This document shows, one piece after another, positions 11,531-24,601 of a stretch of DNA of 64,000 nucleotides. The position numbers were made by a program, and so were the translations under genes. The notes under the pieces were generated by a model, which did not search any database, was not told the origin of the DNA, and saw only the letters and a list, made by a program, of their open reading frames with translations. The stretch comes from Episyrphus balteatus (taxonomy: Eukaryota; Arthropoda; Insecta; Diptera; Syrphidae), in NCBI RefSeq assembly GCF_945859705.1, contig NC_079137.1, positions 78,389,150 to 78,453,149 of the forward strand, given 5' to 3'. Every line of letters starts with the position of its first letter. The first letter of the stretch is position 1.

Positions 11531-14231
11531 CTAAGACCCAAAAAAAAAGTTTTGGATGAAGAGGTTAAATTTATCGGAAAAGTCTGTGGTACCAACTACC
11601 TTGCTTGATACTTAGTTTTAATTTTATTTAAAGGCTACGAACATAACGAACATAAAATCTATACCGAAATTGATTTTGCATTTTCTAGCACAAAGATTAT
11701 TTTGTTCAAGGCTTCTTTAAATTTATCAAAGACGAAAAACTATTAAACAAGAGACTTTTAAGAGAGAGACTTTTAATGCATATTGCATATAAAATAGTGA
11801 AAGCTTCGCCAAACAATGAGTTAATTTATTCTCTTTTTTTTTGATTTCGTCATTTTCTATATTCCTATCAGCTTTGTACTCCTGCTATGCTTGCTGGTTA
11901 GAGTTTGGTTTGGTATTTCAAAATGATTGTTCCTCTCTCTCTCCAATGGCATGGCACAATTTATAATATTGACAATAAGAATGAGAGGAGCCAGGGAGAA
12001 ACGAATCCATCGGGAAATCGATCTGCGACTCCTGTGCAATCATTGAATTTACTATTTTTTTTATATGAAAAAGTCTTCTATAGGTATCGTATACCGTCTT
12101 CTCTTGGAATGGGAACTTTTGGGTTATCCCAAAAAAAAAAACCGGCTTCAGGATAGATGAAGAAAACTACTGCAACATCTTCAGGTTTTTCTTGATGGTA
12201 GCAGGGAGTTATCATCCCTCTCCTGATTAAATTACTATGAAGGATCTGTGTGCGGTGGTAAGATTGCAGACTTGGCTTTGGCATCCTTGCGGGTCTTCTG
12301 GAAGATTTTCTCTCCTTAAAAAAAAAAAAAAAAATACAAAAAAACAACGACTCCTTTTCGATTCTTATAGAGAACTACGTCAACATTTTCTTTCCTTGTC
12401 TTGACTTGGTTGTGTAGTGGTTCCTTTGGATTTTGGCTTCGTTGTTAACAAAAAAAAAACCCGAAGCTCTGAAAAAAAAGGACCAAAACTGAGCGGATTT
12501 TCACTTTTTTTTTTTGTATTCTTCTTCGTTCAACTCCTGTCGTTTTGAAGATTTTTCTCTCAATAATTCCACGGGCGCTTCAACTACTCCTCAATACCCT
12601 AAAGGGGGTAGAGTAGACTATGATTGGTATAAGAAATGAAGGGTATCAGAAGAGGAGTTGGGGGAATTTAGTTGCCTTGAAGCAACTCCTTCTCTCTCTC
12701 TCTCTCTCTCTCTCAATTCTGTTATACCTTTTGTAAAAATAATGATGGTGGAAAAAAGAAGGTGGCATGTTTGGATTGGGATTAGGGATTTTTGTCAATG
12801 AAGGTAATTTGCGGAAGATTCAGTCTAGAATTTCAATTAGATTGACAGTCACACTGCTTCTAGAAGATGGAGACGACACGACTTGGTTTTTTTTCGTCTT
12901 CTTAATTTTTTTTTTTTTTTGTATTTCTTCTGTTCGATATATATAAAATTTTTGAAGAAGAAGAAAAGATTGTTGGTATACCCTATAACTTGAGGACTTG
13001 ATGGGGTACCAATACCAACCAGTATATTGGAAAACGTGTGTGTGGTAAAAGAAGAAACTTAAAAATTGTTTTAAAGTGACTTGAGTTGGAAGGGATTACC
13101 TTATATGATTTCGATAGGACATATATATACTACCCCTACATATGTATTATATGGACTTAGGACTTTCTTGTGGTATGGCGGGGTACCATTGGGATTGATG
13201 GTTTGATTTAGAAAGTTGAGTTTACCGAACTCAAGGGAGAATAAAGGACGCATTAAGAAAGGATTTATCACATTTATTTTTAGGTTTTTTTTTTCTTGCT
13301 TTCATTCTTCGTTCCTTGGTTCGCCTCTCTCTGTTAAAAGTATTGGGGACTAAGGGTATATTCCCGCAGGTAAACGATTGCTTTTCAATTTAGAGTATTT
13401 TTCTGCTTAGAGATTTGCGGTGAGAATTTGAACTAAAAAAAATAAAATCGATTTAATTTTATGGAAAATATTTTATAATGGGATGGGTTTCTATGATAAA
13501 ATTGGAGGGACTGACTTAAAGAGTACTGCAAAAAATTAACAAGGTCATTTGAAAGTTAAGCTTATTGATCTTCATTACTTTTTAGCTGAAGGTAACCGAA
13601 TCTATGAAATGAGGTTCCCATTTATAGGTATTCTGATAGTCTTACGGTTTAATGTTAAAAAACTTCAGCTCTTTTCTTAAACTTTCAAGAATCCGAAGTT
13701 TTTTAAGCTTTAGAGAACATTAAAAAGTGTAGGGCTAGAACTCAAAAAGGGTTAAATATTTATATGTTTACTGCTGATAGTTAACAGACTTGGAGTCTGT
13801 TTTTAAATCATCCATCTTATTATGATGTATTCAAAAAAAAAAGGGTGAAAATCTATGTCTCCCATTACATTTTTAGACGAATTATACAAGTTTTGCTTTT
13901 TTCGAAAATTTCACAAAAGTTCCTAGAGTATTTCTTTACGTGAAATAGTTACCTGAAAACTATACCTAATAATTGCAGGGCTCAAAAGCGTAATCCAAAA
14001 GGCCAAGTCCTCCAAAAGCTCATGTGCTGCTTGTCCATTTTTCTTCACTAGCAGCGTTTTAGAAATCTTGCCATTTTCCTTCATTGACTTTCAAGACCAC
14101 ATTTGGTTATTAAGAATCAAACCTCGATTCCCTGTTATTATCTCCTCGCTTGACTTTGTTGTACGCAACATTTTGTCACTTTTCATTGCTATCATGAAAA
14201 GCGATTCTCCAGATATAAGGTTCTCCCAGCT
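11531..14231. other. Higher-complexity DNA with simple repeats, no gene recognised
   Basis: A (CT)n microsatellite lies at about 12690-12714, with poly(A)/poly(T) tracts near 12317-12334 and 12906-12920. Frames at 11857-12347 overlap on both strands without recognisable domains. A decayed copy of the ~200-bp satellite block is visible near 13700-13745. Confidence 0.4.
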
Positions 14232-14239
14232 TCCGGATG

Positions 14240-16385
14240 CAGTGGCGTATCCAGAAAAAAATTTGGGGGGGGGGGGCTGAAAAATTTTTCAAAAATTTTT
14301 GATAAGGTAAATGTACTACAAATTTGTCTCTTTTTTATTCATCTTTGATCGAGAGAAAAGCGCTGTGCTGCGGTACTGAAAGCTGTATAGTAGCATTTTA
14401 CTGCTCCCGACAACTTCGTACTACTGTCTCCTTTCACATTCAAAGTAGCTATTTTTCCAAGTTCTTGTATCCCAAACATTTTACACAAACAGCAAGGTGT
14501 TTAGTTATCTGTAAAAAAAAAAAAACACTTTTTCGTTCGAACTTTTTCATGTAGGTACTGAATTCAAAACTGTTTACAGATTTATTCCTATCACGTCTAG
14601 TTTTTGAGCTATACTCATCACTTTTTTCGGTATAAATGCCCATATTTCCGCAATTCGACCGAAAGTGAACTGGCATCACTTTTCAATTTCACGTGAAATT
14701 GATCTTCGATCGATTTCGAAAACTTCAAAAATGCTTCGAACTGTCAAAACTGAAGGATCATCCTTTTTTATTTTGTTTCTAAAGTTAAATTACTGCTACT
14801 TTGAACATGGATGCAATTTTATTGGCAACTTTATTGGAAAAAAGCAGAATTTAAAAGAAATAAAATGCACGACTGGGGTCGCACGTACTTGCTCTTGCAG
14901 TTCAAAGCACTTTTATGTTAGTCTACTTGTAGATTTAAAAAGCTGGATCTAAATTTTAAAAAAATTGATATTGGGAAAGAGCCGACATTTAGGGCAAAAT
15001 TTTGTTAAATGAAAAATTTTTTTTTTATTGAGTTTTTTGAGAAAAAATAAAAATGCAGTTTTATTGCCACTGCTTTAAATATTACGTATACAAAGTTTAA
15101 TCAAAATCGTTAGAGCCGTTTTCGATAAATTCGCAATATCGTATTTTTTTCGTTTGGGAGGTATACGTTCTAAACGAGATATAAAAAAACAAAAAAAAAC
15201 CAACTTTCAGAATTCCATAAAAATCATCTGTACCAAATTTGAAGAAAATCCATCTACCCGTTTAGGCTGTGGAAATGTGTACAGATGGACGCACAGACGC
15301 ACGGACGGAATTGCGGGACCCACTTTTTCGGAATTCTCCATCATCGTAATGTTGGTTTTGATTAAAACCTCAATTTTTTTTTCGACACGAAACCAATACT
15401 TGCCCTATAGAGCAAGTAAAAATAAGAGGTCACATTTTGCGAGACATATGAAATATGTAAGTGAAATGCAGAACATGGGCGATATCATTGCAAATTTTCA
15501 AAGAAAAATGAATTAGATAAAGTGTAAAGCGAATGAGGTTGCAAACACAGAGGCATGATATTTCATGCCTCATGTGTTTTATGTATTTTGTATTAAATTA
15601 ATAACAAATAAACATTACAAAACAATAAAAATATAAGTTTTGATAATATTTTGTCCAAAAATTGGAGATTCATTGAAAAAGATACCAAGTTCACGAGCAG
15701 AAACAAAGCGAATTGAATTCGATCAGAAAATCGAAATGAGCGAAAAAATGTAGAACACCTAATTTCACTATCGGCAACGCAAGTGAATGCTCAAAAAGTG
15801 AAATGCAGAACGTAAAAGTCTCAAAAACTAATTTTCAATGAAATTCTTTTGATGTTTAATCCGAAATTAATATTTTTTAATAATATGTTCTTTTTTTAAT
15901 ACAAATCAGAAGCACAAACTGGAATTTGCTTAAATAAGCCATTAGTTATGTTGACCACTAAGATATTGAGATATAAAAAATTTGTATTTCCAATATCTTT
16001 GAGAAAAATATTATTTTTGAAAAAAAGTAATATACTCAAGACAATAAAATACGACGTGATTGCATAAGAAGCTTTGCAAAATTTAACGGTGATGTAATTC
16101 GACGTCAAAACAACAAACAAATTATTTGAAGATTTCTGAATTGGACTAAAATTCTGAAAATCCGAAACCTCAACGTCAACTAAGGCACTTACTCAAATAA
16201 ACACAAACAACCATTTTAGAATTTGGAGGGGGCTCGATCATTTGAGCTGCCTCTAAATCTCTACGATTTACGAAGAAGTTTAAGTTAATCATGTAGATTA
16301 TGATGAAATCAGCTAAATAATAACATGATTTTGGAGGCTTGGGGGGGGCTTGAGCTCCCTGAGCCCCCCCCTCAATACGCCACTG
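14240..16385. mobile_element. hAT-type nonautonomous element, 2146 bp, 8-bp target duplication
   Basis: The element begins CAGTGGCGTATCCAG followed by a G tract, and ends with a C tract then CAATACGCCACTG, giving 11-bp perfect inverted ends (CAGTGGCGTAT). It is flanked by the exact direct repeat TCCGGATG at 14232-14239 and 16386-16393. An 8-bp target duplication and a CAG-starting inverted end are diagnostic of the hAT superfamily (established). G-rich subterminal blocks also contain a small inverted GAGCTC segment near 16352. No transposase is visible, so it must have been mobilised in trans. The hairpin-ended repeat copy at 14860-15420 is nested inside. Confidence 0.88.
14860..15420 (-). 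mobile_element. Hairpin-ended dispersed repeat, copy 2 (nested in the hAT element)
   Basis: This is the reverse-orientation counterpart of the copy at 4902-5996. Read on the minus strand it starts ACTTGCTCTATAGGGCAAGT (a hairpin) and ends with AGAGCAAGTACGTGCGACCC plus a CAGTCGTGCA tail. Shared interior blocks include AACATTACGATGATGGAGAA, TTTGGTACAGATGATTTTT and CGAAAACGGCTCTAACGATT. A GTCCGT/GCGTCTGTGCGTCC run sits near 15290-15310. It lacks the Tc1 insertion and the internal duplication of copy 1. The 120-codon frame at 15154-15516 crosses this repeat and is not a gene. Confidence 0.65.
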
Positions 16386-16404
16386 TCCGGATGCTTTCTC
16401 ATAA

Positions 16405-16603
16405 TTTCTTTGAGTCTTTTTACCGACTTCCAAAAAGGAGGAGGTATTCAATTCGTCTGTATTTTTGTTTTGTTTTTTTTTTTTTTAATGTTTGTTACCT
16501 CGTAACTTTGGACTGAGTGAACCAATTTTGATAATTCTTTTTGTATTGGAAAGCCGTGTTAAGTAACCACATAAAGTGTTATTTAACACTCTGTTGGGTG
16601 CCA
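16405..16603 (+). repeat. Insect dispersed-repeat fragment ending in a variant core motif
   Basis: A segment near 16420-16445 (ACCGACTTCCAAAAAGGAGG) is followed by a GTTACCTCGTAACTTTGGAC block and TTTTGATAATTCTTTTTGTA. From memory this resembles a very common insect repeat; I could not search. At 16593-16603 there is GTTGGGTGCCA, one base from the core motif. Confidence 0.45.
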
Positions 16604-19600
16604 ATTAAATAAAAAAATATTGTTTTTGGTTGAAAATGACTAAAAACAGTGGGAAACTCACAAAATAATTGGAAAAAACTTTCGAAAAAAATTTTGTTCG
16701 AAGTCGTACCGATAAATCGAAAAACTAATGACGCCAATCGATTTCTCGGGTCCGAAATAGGGCGAAACAGTTAATCGCGCACCTGTCTCAAAAATTTGTT
16801 TCAAAAAACTTGCACAGTTATAATAATTATTATTATAATAATGACTTGATTAAAACCAAGCTATCAGTCTAATAGTTGTCAAGCCCTAAGTTTCTGAAAA
16901 ATTCTAAACGTTTTACAACGTGACTCAGCTTTTTAAAAATTTATTTTCTGGTAGGTAGTAGTTACGATATGCAGAAGACTAAATCTTGATTCCCGAACGT
17001 TCAAAAGAGTCTTAAAAAAGCGAACTAGCACAATTTTACTACTCATTAATTCGTTTAACTCTAAGGTTTCCATTATAATTCAGCTATTAAGCACATTTTT
17101 AGTAGCAGTAGCCCCAACTCCTGATTTAATATAACTTCAAATAGTTTTTCCAGTGTAGAGTAATTACCAGTCTAAAATCTGGTTTCACATAGATTTTAAA
17201 ACCCTTACTAAATAACAGTAGAACAGACTTTCGAGTTAGAGATTTATACCTACCTTTATTTCTCATCTTTGTTCCTCATTAATACTTTCTTCAAAAGTCA
17301 AAAAGCGTTTTTGACAGTTCTAAAAACAATCTGCGTTCGATTGTTTGACAAATTTGCTTCTCTAGCTTCTTTAAAGCTTTTTAGAATGCGTTTGGTTGGG
17401 TAGATCCACTAACTACTGTAGAAAGTTAGCAACTTTGTGATTTCACTTCCAATGTGTGTCTTAGAACTCTACATAGAAATTGAGCCCTTAGTAAAGTTTT
17501 TCGCAATCAATTTTTTTCCAGATCAACCAGGATAGTATAGGTTTTGAGCTTGAAAAAATTATATCCCGTATCAATGTTTAAAGACATCAAAATATTTATC
17601 AAGTTTCATTCTTCTATTGAAAAGCTTAATAACGCCTTTTATAATCAAAATAATTCTTAGCACTTTAAAGTAACTGTTTCGCTTACCAAAAGACCAGCAG
17701 CTCTGTTAGCACTTTAAACATGAATCTTCTAACTTTAAAGCGACTTCAAATGACTTAATAACTCCATTACTCTTTTCCAAGTTGAACTTTCTTTTGTCAG
17801 AATCATCAGTCTTTACATTAAAGACCATCATCATCATCAACATCTTCAGCAGCAATCAATAGAAAATTCATTGGAGGAAGTATTAAATCTTCAATTTCAC
17901 TTCATGTTCTTCGGTTCTACGACCTTTTTTTCTTCTCTCTCTTTCAACAAAACTCCAAGAATCAAAACCAATCCAAAGTTACCTACAAACCATCACCACA
18001 AAAGGCTACTCTTTGACCAACCATTTTTTTTTTCTTTTTTATTCTTAAAATGGTCATCGATTCTTTTTTTTTTGCAACTCTGATCGTTTCGGACTAAAGA
18101 AATAACTCAGTTCGACTCGTATAGCAGAAGCGGAACACATGTTCCGCATAGTCCGGTTGTAGTATAGAATAGCACTCATAGTTAGAAGCATATCAGGATT
18201 TTAAGTCCAAACCTTAGAAGAGTAACTATACCTACAACACAACAGCCAACATATCAAGGAACAACCATCGATTGTCATTGTGATTGTCGTCGTCGGCAAA
18301 TCATCTATGTAAGGTACGTTGTGTGCTATTTTCCTTACTTTTTCGCCTTTTGGAAACTATTAACAACCCAAAGCCAGCAGCCCGGGTCTCATCTTCTAAG
18401 GATGGAAAATGCCATCAAGCCTATATATGGTGCGAGTACAGGTAGGTTTTCAGCTACAGCTTTCAGGTCTACTGTGGAAATCGATGATTATCATCATTTT
18501 TTCTCCAAAGACTAGAGACAGCTAAACAGCAAAAAGGTTCAAAGTAGGGGAAAAGGGGGTAAAGGGGGGGGGGGGGTTATATTGTGATATGAACCAAATG
18601 CATTCTTATGGAAGCATCAAGCCAACAACGACCTCTCAATTGGAATCTACGACTAGAGCTTCTGACCATTTATAGATTAACTTCTTTTAAGAGCTATGAG
18701 AGAGGTTTTCTGGCTTTGTTGTTATTGTTGTAGGTAGATTTGTGTGTTTTCTGTTTTGAAACGCGGCCGGGCTTGTGTTATGGCATCGTCTTCTTTTTTT
18801 CCCTCTTCTTCTTCTTTTACTTATTTTTATTTTGTTTGCGAAAGAGAGACCCAAATGATGATGGGATGCAATCGATTTTGGACCTTAATTACGGGCCAAT
18901 GACAGTTATGTTGCATTTTACATGCATGCGCATCGCATTCGCAAAGCTATTGTGGGCATAAATGGAAAAGATGGAAGAATTTTTTTTGTTGTTGTTGTTT
19001 GTTTTATGCGTTTCAAGCTTAAAGGTATTGCCAGATTTGGATTTGATGTTTTTGTGTAATTTTATAAATGACCAACAAGACGCACCTATTCATTGAAAGC
19101 CTATCCATAAAATAAATCAACTAATACCATGTTTGTAGCCAATAAATTGCATGTGCGTGAAAATAAAGTGATCGTCAATCAATCTTTTATAGATAAAGAG
19201 ATATGATTGAGATCTTAAGAATGGTGTCAGTGGGAGAGTTAAAGAAAGAGATGTTTATAAATATGGATTTTAGAGACATATCATAGAGTTAAAAGGCTTT
19301 GACTTATACCTTACATAGGTTACATTTATGCATTGACAATGAAGACGGAAAATTGTGAAACTTACCAGCTGTGCGAAACTAGGTTTGTTTGTGTACTTTT
19401 TGGGAAGAAACTTACAAAGTGACTTCGGGAAGAAATTTGCTCAAAAATGTTGATTCTCCCAAAAAAGTGCGAAGTTTACGACAGTTTATAGAAATTTATA
19501 GTATTCCCGTATTACGCAATGTGAATTGTGAAAAGAAATGTTGTTTGAGATATTTTTATTCTTATCTATGTATAAACTGGTTGATCTGGATAGTTTTTGT

Positions 19601-19620
19601 CAAATGAAATGTCAGGACAT
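16604..19620. other. Mixed DNA, no gene recognised; weak exon-like signals near 18.1-18.3 kb
   Basis: Mostly AT-rich and featureless to 17.8 kb, then higher complexity. At 18107-18112 there is TCAGTT, an arthropod initiator-like hexamer, and at 18312 AG|GTACGT, a good splice-donor match. Together they could bound a ~205-bp untranslated exon on the plus strand, but no TATA box and no correctly spaced downstream element supports it. A G14 run lies near 18564-18578. Short frames at 17871-18083, 18321-18515, 18740-18961 and 19389-19607 are unremarkable. Confidence 0.3.
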
Positions 19621-19626
19621 TTTATG

Positions 19627-21075
19627 TTTTTTCTACTGCAATTCACCAGTTTCGCCTATGATATACTAGTTTCAGCTGCAATTCGTCAGTCTTGACTTAG
19701 TTTTACTAGATTCGGATGCGATACTATTATAGTTTTGGCTGTAATTTAACAGTTGTGCTGATATTTCTGACATTTTGGTTGCGATTAAGCAGTTTCGGAT
19801 GCTATTTTAGCTGATTCTGCTAGGATTTAATTGTTTCGATAGCTTTTAATGGTTTTTCTGGTGCGATTTGCCGATTTTTGCTGCAATATACCAGATGCCG
19901 CTGCAGTTAAGCAGTTTCAACTGTGATTTATCACTTTTGGCTGATATTTCTGCAGTTTCGGTAGCGATGTAGTAATTTTAAGCTTCGATTTGCCGGTTTA
20001 GGCAGTTTTGCCTTCAATTTATCAGTTTTGACTGTGATTTTCTAGTTTGGGCTAATATTTTCTGCAGTTTTGGCTGCGATTTTAGCAGTTTCAGGTTCGA
20101 TTTTCCAGTTTCGGAAATGATTTATCAGATTAAGCTGCGAAATTCTAGTTTTGGCTGAGATTGCGTTTTCTGCAGTATCACTAGCGATTTATCAATGTCG
20201 GCAGCGATTTTGTAATTATAAGCTGTGATTTGCCAGTTTTGCATGGAATTTTTTCAGTTTTAGTTACGATTTACAAGCTTTGACAGCGATTTGTCAATTT
20301 GAGCTGAGATTTCTACAATTGCGGATCAATTTTCTGCAGTTTCGGGTGCGATTTACCAGATTTGGCTGCAAAATTCTAGTTTTTTCTCAGATTTATGCAT
20401 TTTCGGTTAAGTTTTCTGCCGAATCGGCAGCGATTTATCAATTTCGGTTGCGATTTATGCAATTGCGGATCAATTTTCTGCAGTTTCGGTGCGATTTACC
20501 AGATTTGCCTGCAAAATTCTAGTTTTGGCTCAGATTTATGCAATTTCGGTTGAGTTTTCTGCCGAATCGGCAGCGATTTATCTATTTCGGGTGCGATTTA
20601 GTAATTTGAAGCTGCGATTCGTTAGTTTTGCATGAGATTTTTTCAGTTTCAGTAACGATTTACAAGCTTTGACAGCGATTTGTCAATTTGAGCTGAGATT
20701 TCTGCAATTGCGGATCAATTTTCTGCAGTTTCGGGTGTGATTTACCAGATTTGGCTGCAAAATTCTAGTTTTGGCTCAGATTTATGCATTTTCGGTTAAG
20801 TTTTATGCCGAATCGGCAGCGATTTATCAATTTCGGTTGCGATTTAGTAATTTGAAGGTGCGATTCGTTAGTTTTGCATGAGATTTTTCCCATTTCAGTT
20901 GCGATTTATCAGTTATAAGAGCGAATTGTCAGTTTCTGCAGTTTCAAATCAATTTTCTTCAGTTCCAGCTGCGGTCTTAGCAATTTTAGCTGCTATTTAC
21001 CAGTTTTGGAAGCGATTTAGTAGTTTTAGCTCCGATTTACAATTTTCTACTAGATTTTTACTAGATTTAGCTACG
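19627..21075 (+). repeat. Long minisatellite of ~20-24-bp units with higher-order copies
   Basis: About 1.45 kb is built from variants of CAGTTTYGGCTGCGATTTAY. Dozens of units are recognisable by CAGTTT and GCGATTTA, with drift in unit length. A higher-order duplication is clear: the block starting GCTTTGACAGCGATTTGTCA at about 20276 recurs at about 20667 and runs for some 180 bp with few changes. A shorter partial copy around GCGGATCAATTTTCTGCAGT lies near 20465. Frames such as 20280-20522 translate to repetitive Phe/Gln/Leu/Arg-rich peptide only because of the periodicity. Confidence 0.9.
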
Positions 21076-21079
21076 GTGA

Positions 21080-24045
21080 GTTGAAAAAACAATATTTTAT
21101 AGTTAATTTAATTTCATGAGTTTCGCTTCATATTTGTTAGAAGGAAACGCAAAAATTCGAGTGTCCTTGCAGTGAAATGCTTTTCTAACCATAAGCTAAA
21201 GTCTTCAAACCTCAATTTAAAGAAAGGACCACATTGAAACCTATCTACCAAAAGCCTCTACCACATGCCAGGACATTTAATATTTTTTGACAATAAAGTT
21301 TTACCATCTCTCTGTCCACTATATTCGTCCGACTTTAACCACACACCATGGCTTTTGACGCACTAAATTTATTAATTTTTTTTTTCTTTTTTCGTTTTCG
21401 TTTTGAAAAGCCTCAGCTTAATTCATAAAACATTGCACAAATTTATAACCACAAAACGATTGTGTGCCAAAGCCTAGGAGGTGGCTGGTGGTACCTCAAG
21501 AATGTCCATATAGCCTAAGCCCCCATTCAAAAAAGGGATATCTCGTCTCGTCCGCTCTTCAACAAGAAAATTCCTTTCTCTCATTCTTCATCACCTCTAG
21601 AGCTCTATCTAAGGTTATGAGTATATAGAGGCTTTGTATACCTTTTCCTCACTCTCAAAGCTGGCACAACAAAATCTAATTACGACACAAGGAAGAAGGC
21701 AAAATAAAAAAAAAAAAAACGATGAAGAATAAAAATTTCCTTTTTTTTTTTTCTTTTTCACACAACACAATATCGTCCTCCGCTTAGCTCTAGTGTCCTC
21801 CCAACAAAACCTAACCTAATTCAAATAAAGCCTAGCCATATCTGCTGTCTTCTTGGCCAAAGGAATAAAACTAGAAAGATAGAGATATATACAATAACAA
21901 CGCAGCAGTCGACGACGACTATGACGACCGACACCGACAACGACGATGACTATGAGCCCAAAACCATTGTAGTGCCGCAATGCTTTAATAATAGCGAATA
22001 AATTGGATTTATCTGGCGCTTAAAGTGGAAATTGTATGAATTTATTATAACCGGAGAGTACCGTTGTATATAGTTGTGTGGAGTGCGGTGAGTTGTCTGT
22101 GTGTATTGTATGGATCCTTTAGATATCCCCCATTTGGATATGGCAAAGCAGGAGCAGGACAACCCGGTCCTAAACGTAAAATCAACCGCCCTCTCTTATT
22201 GCCACCGCCCGCCGTAGTCGTCGTTAGTTTCCGAGATGAGTGCTATAATCCTGCTCTTAATTTGAGTGAAAATCCTACTTCACTCTTAGACACACACATT
22301 TTCCTATTGCTCCCCGTTGAACATCGTCCTTGTTGGTCGTTTGTTCCGACAGAGGGCTCTCTATATAGCTCTCTAGAAACAGTGCTGTGGCGGTCTGACT
22401 CCCGTTTCCATATATAGTTTGAATGTGAGTTGAGTGGGGAAAAAAAAGTGGGATGAGACGTCGGTGTTTGTTCGTGTTCGTTCTAAAAACACAATTTACG
22501 CATCCATGCATTTCAAATCAAATTAAAAGGTTTCCATCATCATCAACAATTTGCCTGCTATACTGACCCCGGACATCAGGAACAGCATCAGACTTTGGCT
22601 CTACCTCTAGCACCGTTCACCATCACAATCACCATAGTTTTGTATAGGATTTTATCAAAACCGGATGTGGTTGTGGTATCCTTTTGTGACTCTTCGACAA
22701 ACAATTTCAGTTACAGAAGAAAGAAAGAAAAAAATACCCGAATGTCCAATTTATTGATTTGCCAGCAAAAAAGCCATCGAAAATTGGCTTTGATGGAATT
22801 TACTTATTTGCTGGGTCCCCGTTTAGATACCTTTGACCTAGATTCCCTAAAGTGTTGATGAGGGGGAAGAATGTTATCCTTTTTCGTCGTCGGAAGTTCC
22901 AGAAAAAAAAAAACTAAAGTCTTTTGAAAGATTCCTGAGGGCGTTAATCTCAGTTCCTCAACCAAAGGGATTTCTCAACAATTTTCCCCAAACGGGGATT
23001 GTGCGATGTATTAATTAATTACCAAACTCTAACCCGCAACCAACCACCTGCGTGTGTTTGAATGAACGAACACACTCTAACACGGATGAGGGAAGATTTG
23101 TCAAAGCTTCTATATGCAATTAGAAGAAAGGTGGGTTTGGGTAGGATACTAAAGCTGCTCCCGATTCCGATAAACGGTAGCGGCGGCGTCACTCTGCTGT
23201 GATACAATTGGGACTCGTATTTGGATTTTAATGAGATACACTTTCCGTTACGTATAAAAGCCAAAGACAAATCTTCTTCGATATTATAGCTTCTCCCCCT
23301 TAGCTTCTACCGACCGTTTTGTTCTATTAAACTGGCTGGGGCTATATGTGTGTATTAAGTTGAGATTGTTTCGTGTAAGGTGTCCGTATCACGCAATCCG
23401 TGATAAGCGACATATCGCACCTAAAATGTTTTAGACGAGTAAGAGTTGGGGGACAGATTGAAAGTGGAGTGGAATGGTAGATTTTCTAGAATAGCGTGAC
23501 ACTAGGCCATCGGTTTAATTCTCTTCTACACACACACACACTCGCACTTTAACAGAGCTAGGACAGGTGAATCTAGTCTCTGTTGAAATTTAAGTGTAGA
23601 TTATGCACATCGAATTGTCACTTGAATTCGTTTGAATTGCTAGCGATTATTATTGTCGAGTCAGTTGAGAATTGGTTTAACTTAGTAAAATGTTATAAAG
23701 TAGGATTTCTAAAAATAGAACTTGAACGCAGAAATAGAGACACACATATAAGGCCAATGACATTGATATGTGTAAATTGTGTAATTGTTTGAGAAAGTTT
23801 TTTTTATGGCAGTAATCAAAAAATTGATGTTATCATATATTTTTCGAAGTATATTTCATTTGTAGAATGGAATTATTGTTATGAGACTATAAAGTAGATG
23901 TATTAATTATTAGGTTTAGGTTTCTTCAAAAATGACATGTGAACATAAATTGATGCTAGTTTACGTGTCAAAAAAAAATTGTTCAAAATTTTGTAGTAGT
24001 TTTGTAAAGAATCAAGAAAATTATTGCGTTTTAAGTGAATAGCTT
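21080..24045. other. Higher-complexity, single-copy-looking DNA, no gene recognised
   Basis: Less AT-rich DNA with CGACGA-type runs near 21908-21952 and poly(A)/poly(T) tracts near 21707-21752. The 117-codon frame at 22064-22417 contains a short Pro-rich stretch but no recognisable domain, and overlaps frames on the other strand. A (CA)n run lies near 23530-23541. Regulatory or untranslated exon content is possible. Confidence 0.35.
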
Positions 24046-24054
24046 AGATATTAT

Positions 24055-24412
24055 CAAGATTAAAAATAGAAATTGAATTTAGATAAAAAATAAAAAAAAA
24101 TCTTGACCACCGCACCACAGTTGCACCACCGCGCGCCGTTTGGCGGAAAACTTCCAGAGCACTTTCAATAAGAATTCCAATGCCTTCACCATTCGACCAC
24201 CGAGTCATGTATGTACTAACTGGCAATTTGTTGCTTAAGTCAAAATAACTTTGAAGACGACTCTTAAACATTTTTGTATAAGTACGAGAATAGAATTTTT
24301 AATTATGGTGCGAACGTGGTGCAGCGGTGGCTCGGCGGTAAAAAAGTGGCGTGGACGTGGTGCAGTGTTGATGTTGGTGCGGCGGAATTCTATTTTTACT
24401 CGGGATGTTATA
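24055..24412 (-). mobile_element. tRNA-headed inverted-end element, copy 2 (internally deleted)
   Basis: Read on the minus strand, this copy starts near GAGTAAAAATAGAATTCCGC, passes CACCAC/TGCACC-rich DNA, and then a segment shared with 35.8-35.97 kb. It ends in GCGGTGGTCAAGAT and AATTCAATTTCTATTTTT. The tRNA-like part has a perfect pol III A-box match (TGGTCGAATGG at about 24194-24204), but the B-box is lost in a deletion between CTCTGGA and TTTTCCGCCAAACGG. It is the inverted partner of 35660-36203. Confidence 0.7.
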
Positions 24413-24601
24413 TGATTATTATTCCAGTTTTTTGATTTTTTTTTTTTTTTGAAAAATGCAAGACACTTAATCTCGATAATGGTTAAAAACCAATGTGCCT
24501 TATCTTCAAAAAATACAAAATTACAAAAACGGTGCTTCTAAAAGACAATCGTTTTTATGAAAAAAAAAGAGGTTGTCTGTAAAGCCGGTTTACGGACGAT
24601 G

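Noticed and set aside
15154..15516. 120-codon plus-strand frame
   Set aside because: It spans the hairpin-ended repeat and hAT DNA, and a related translation arises from the other copy at 5031-5357 on the opposite strand. No domain is recognisable.
22064..22417. 117-codon frame with a short Pro-rich segment
   Set aside because: No signal peptide, domain or codon bias that stands out; frames of similar length lie on the other strand over the same DNA.
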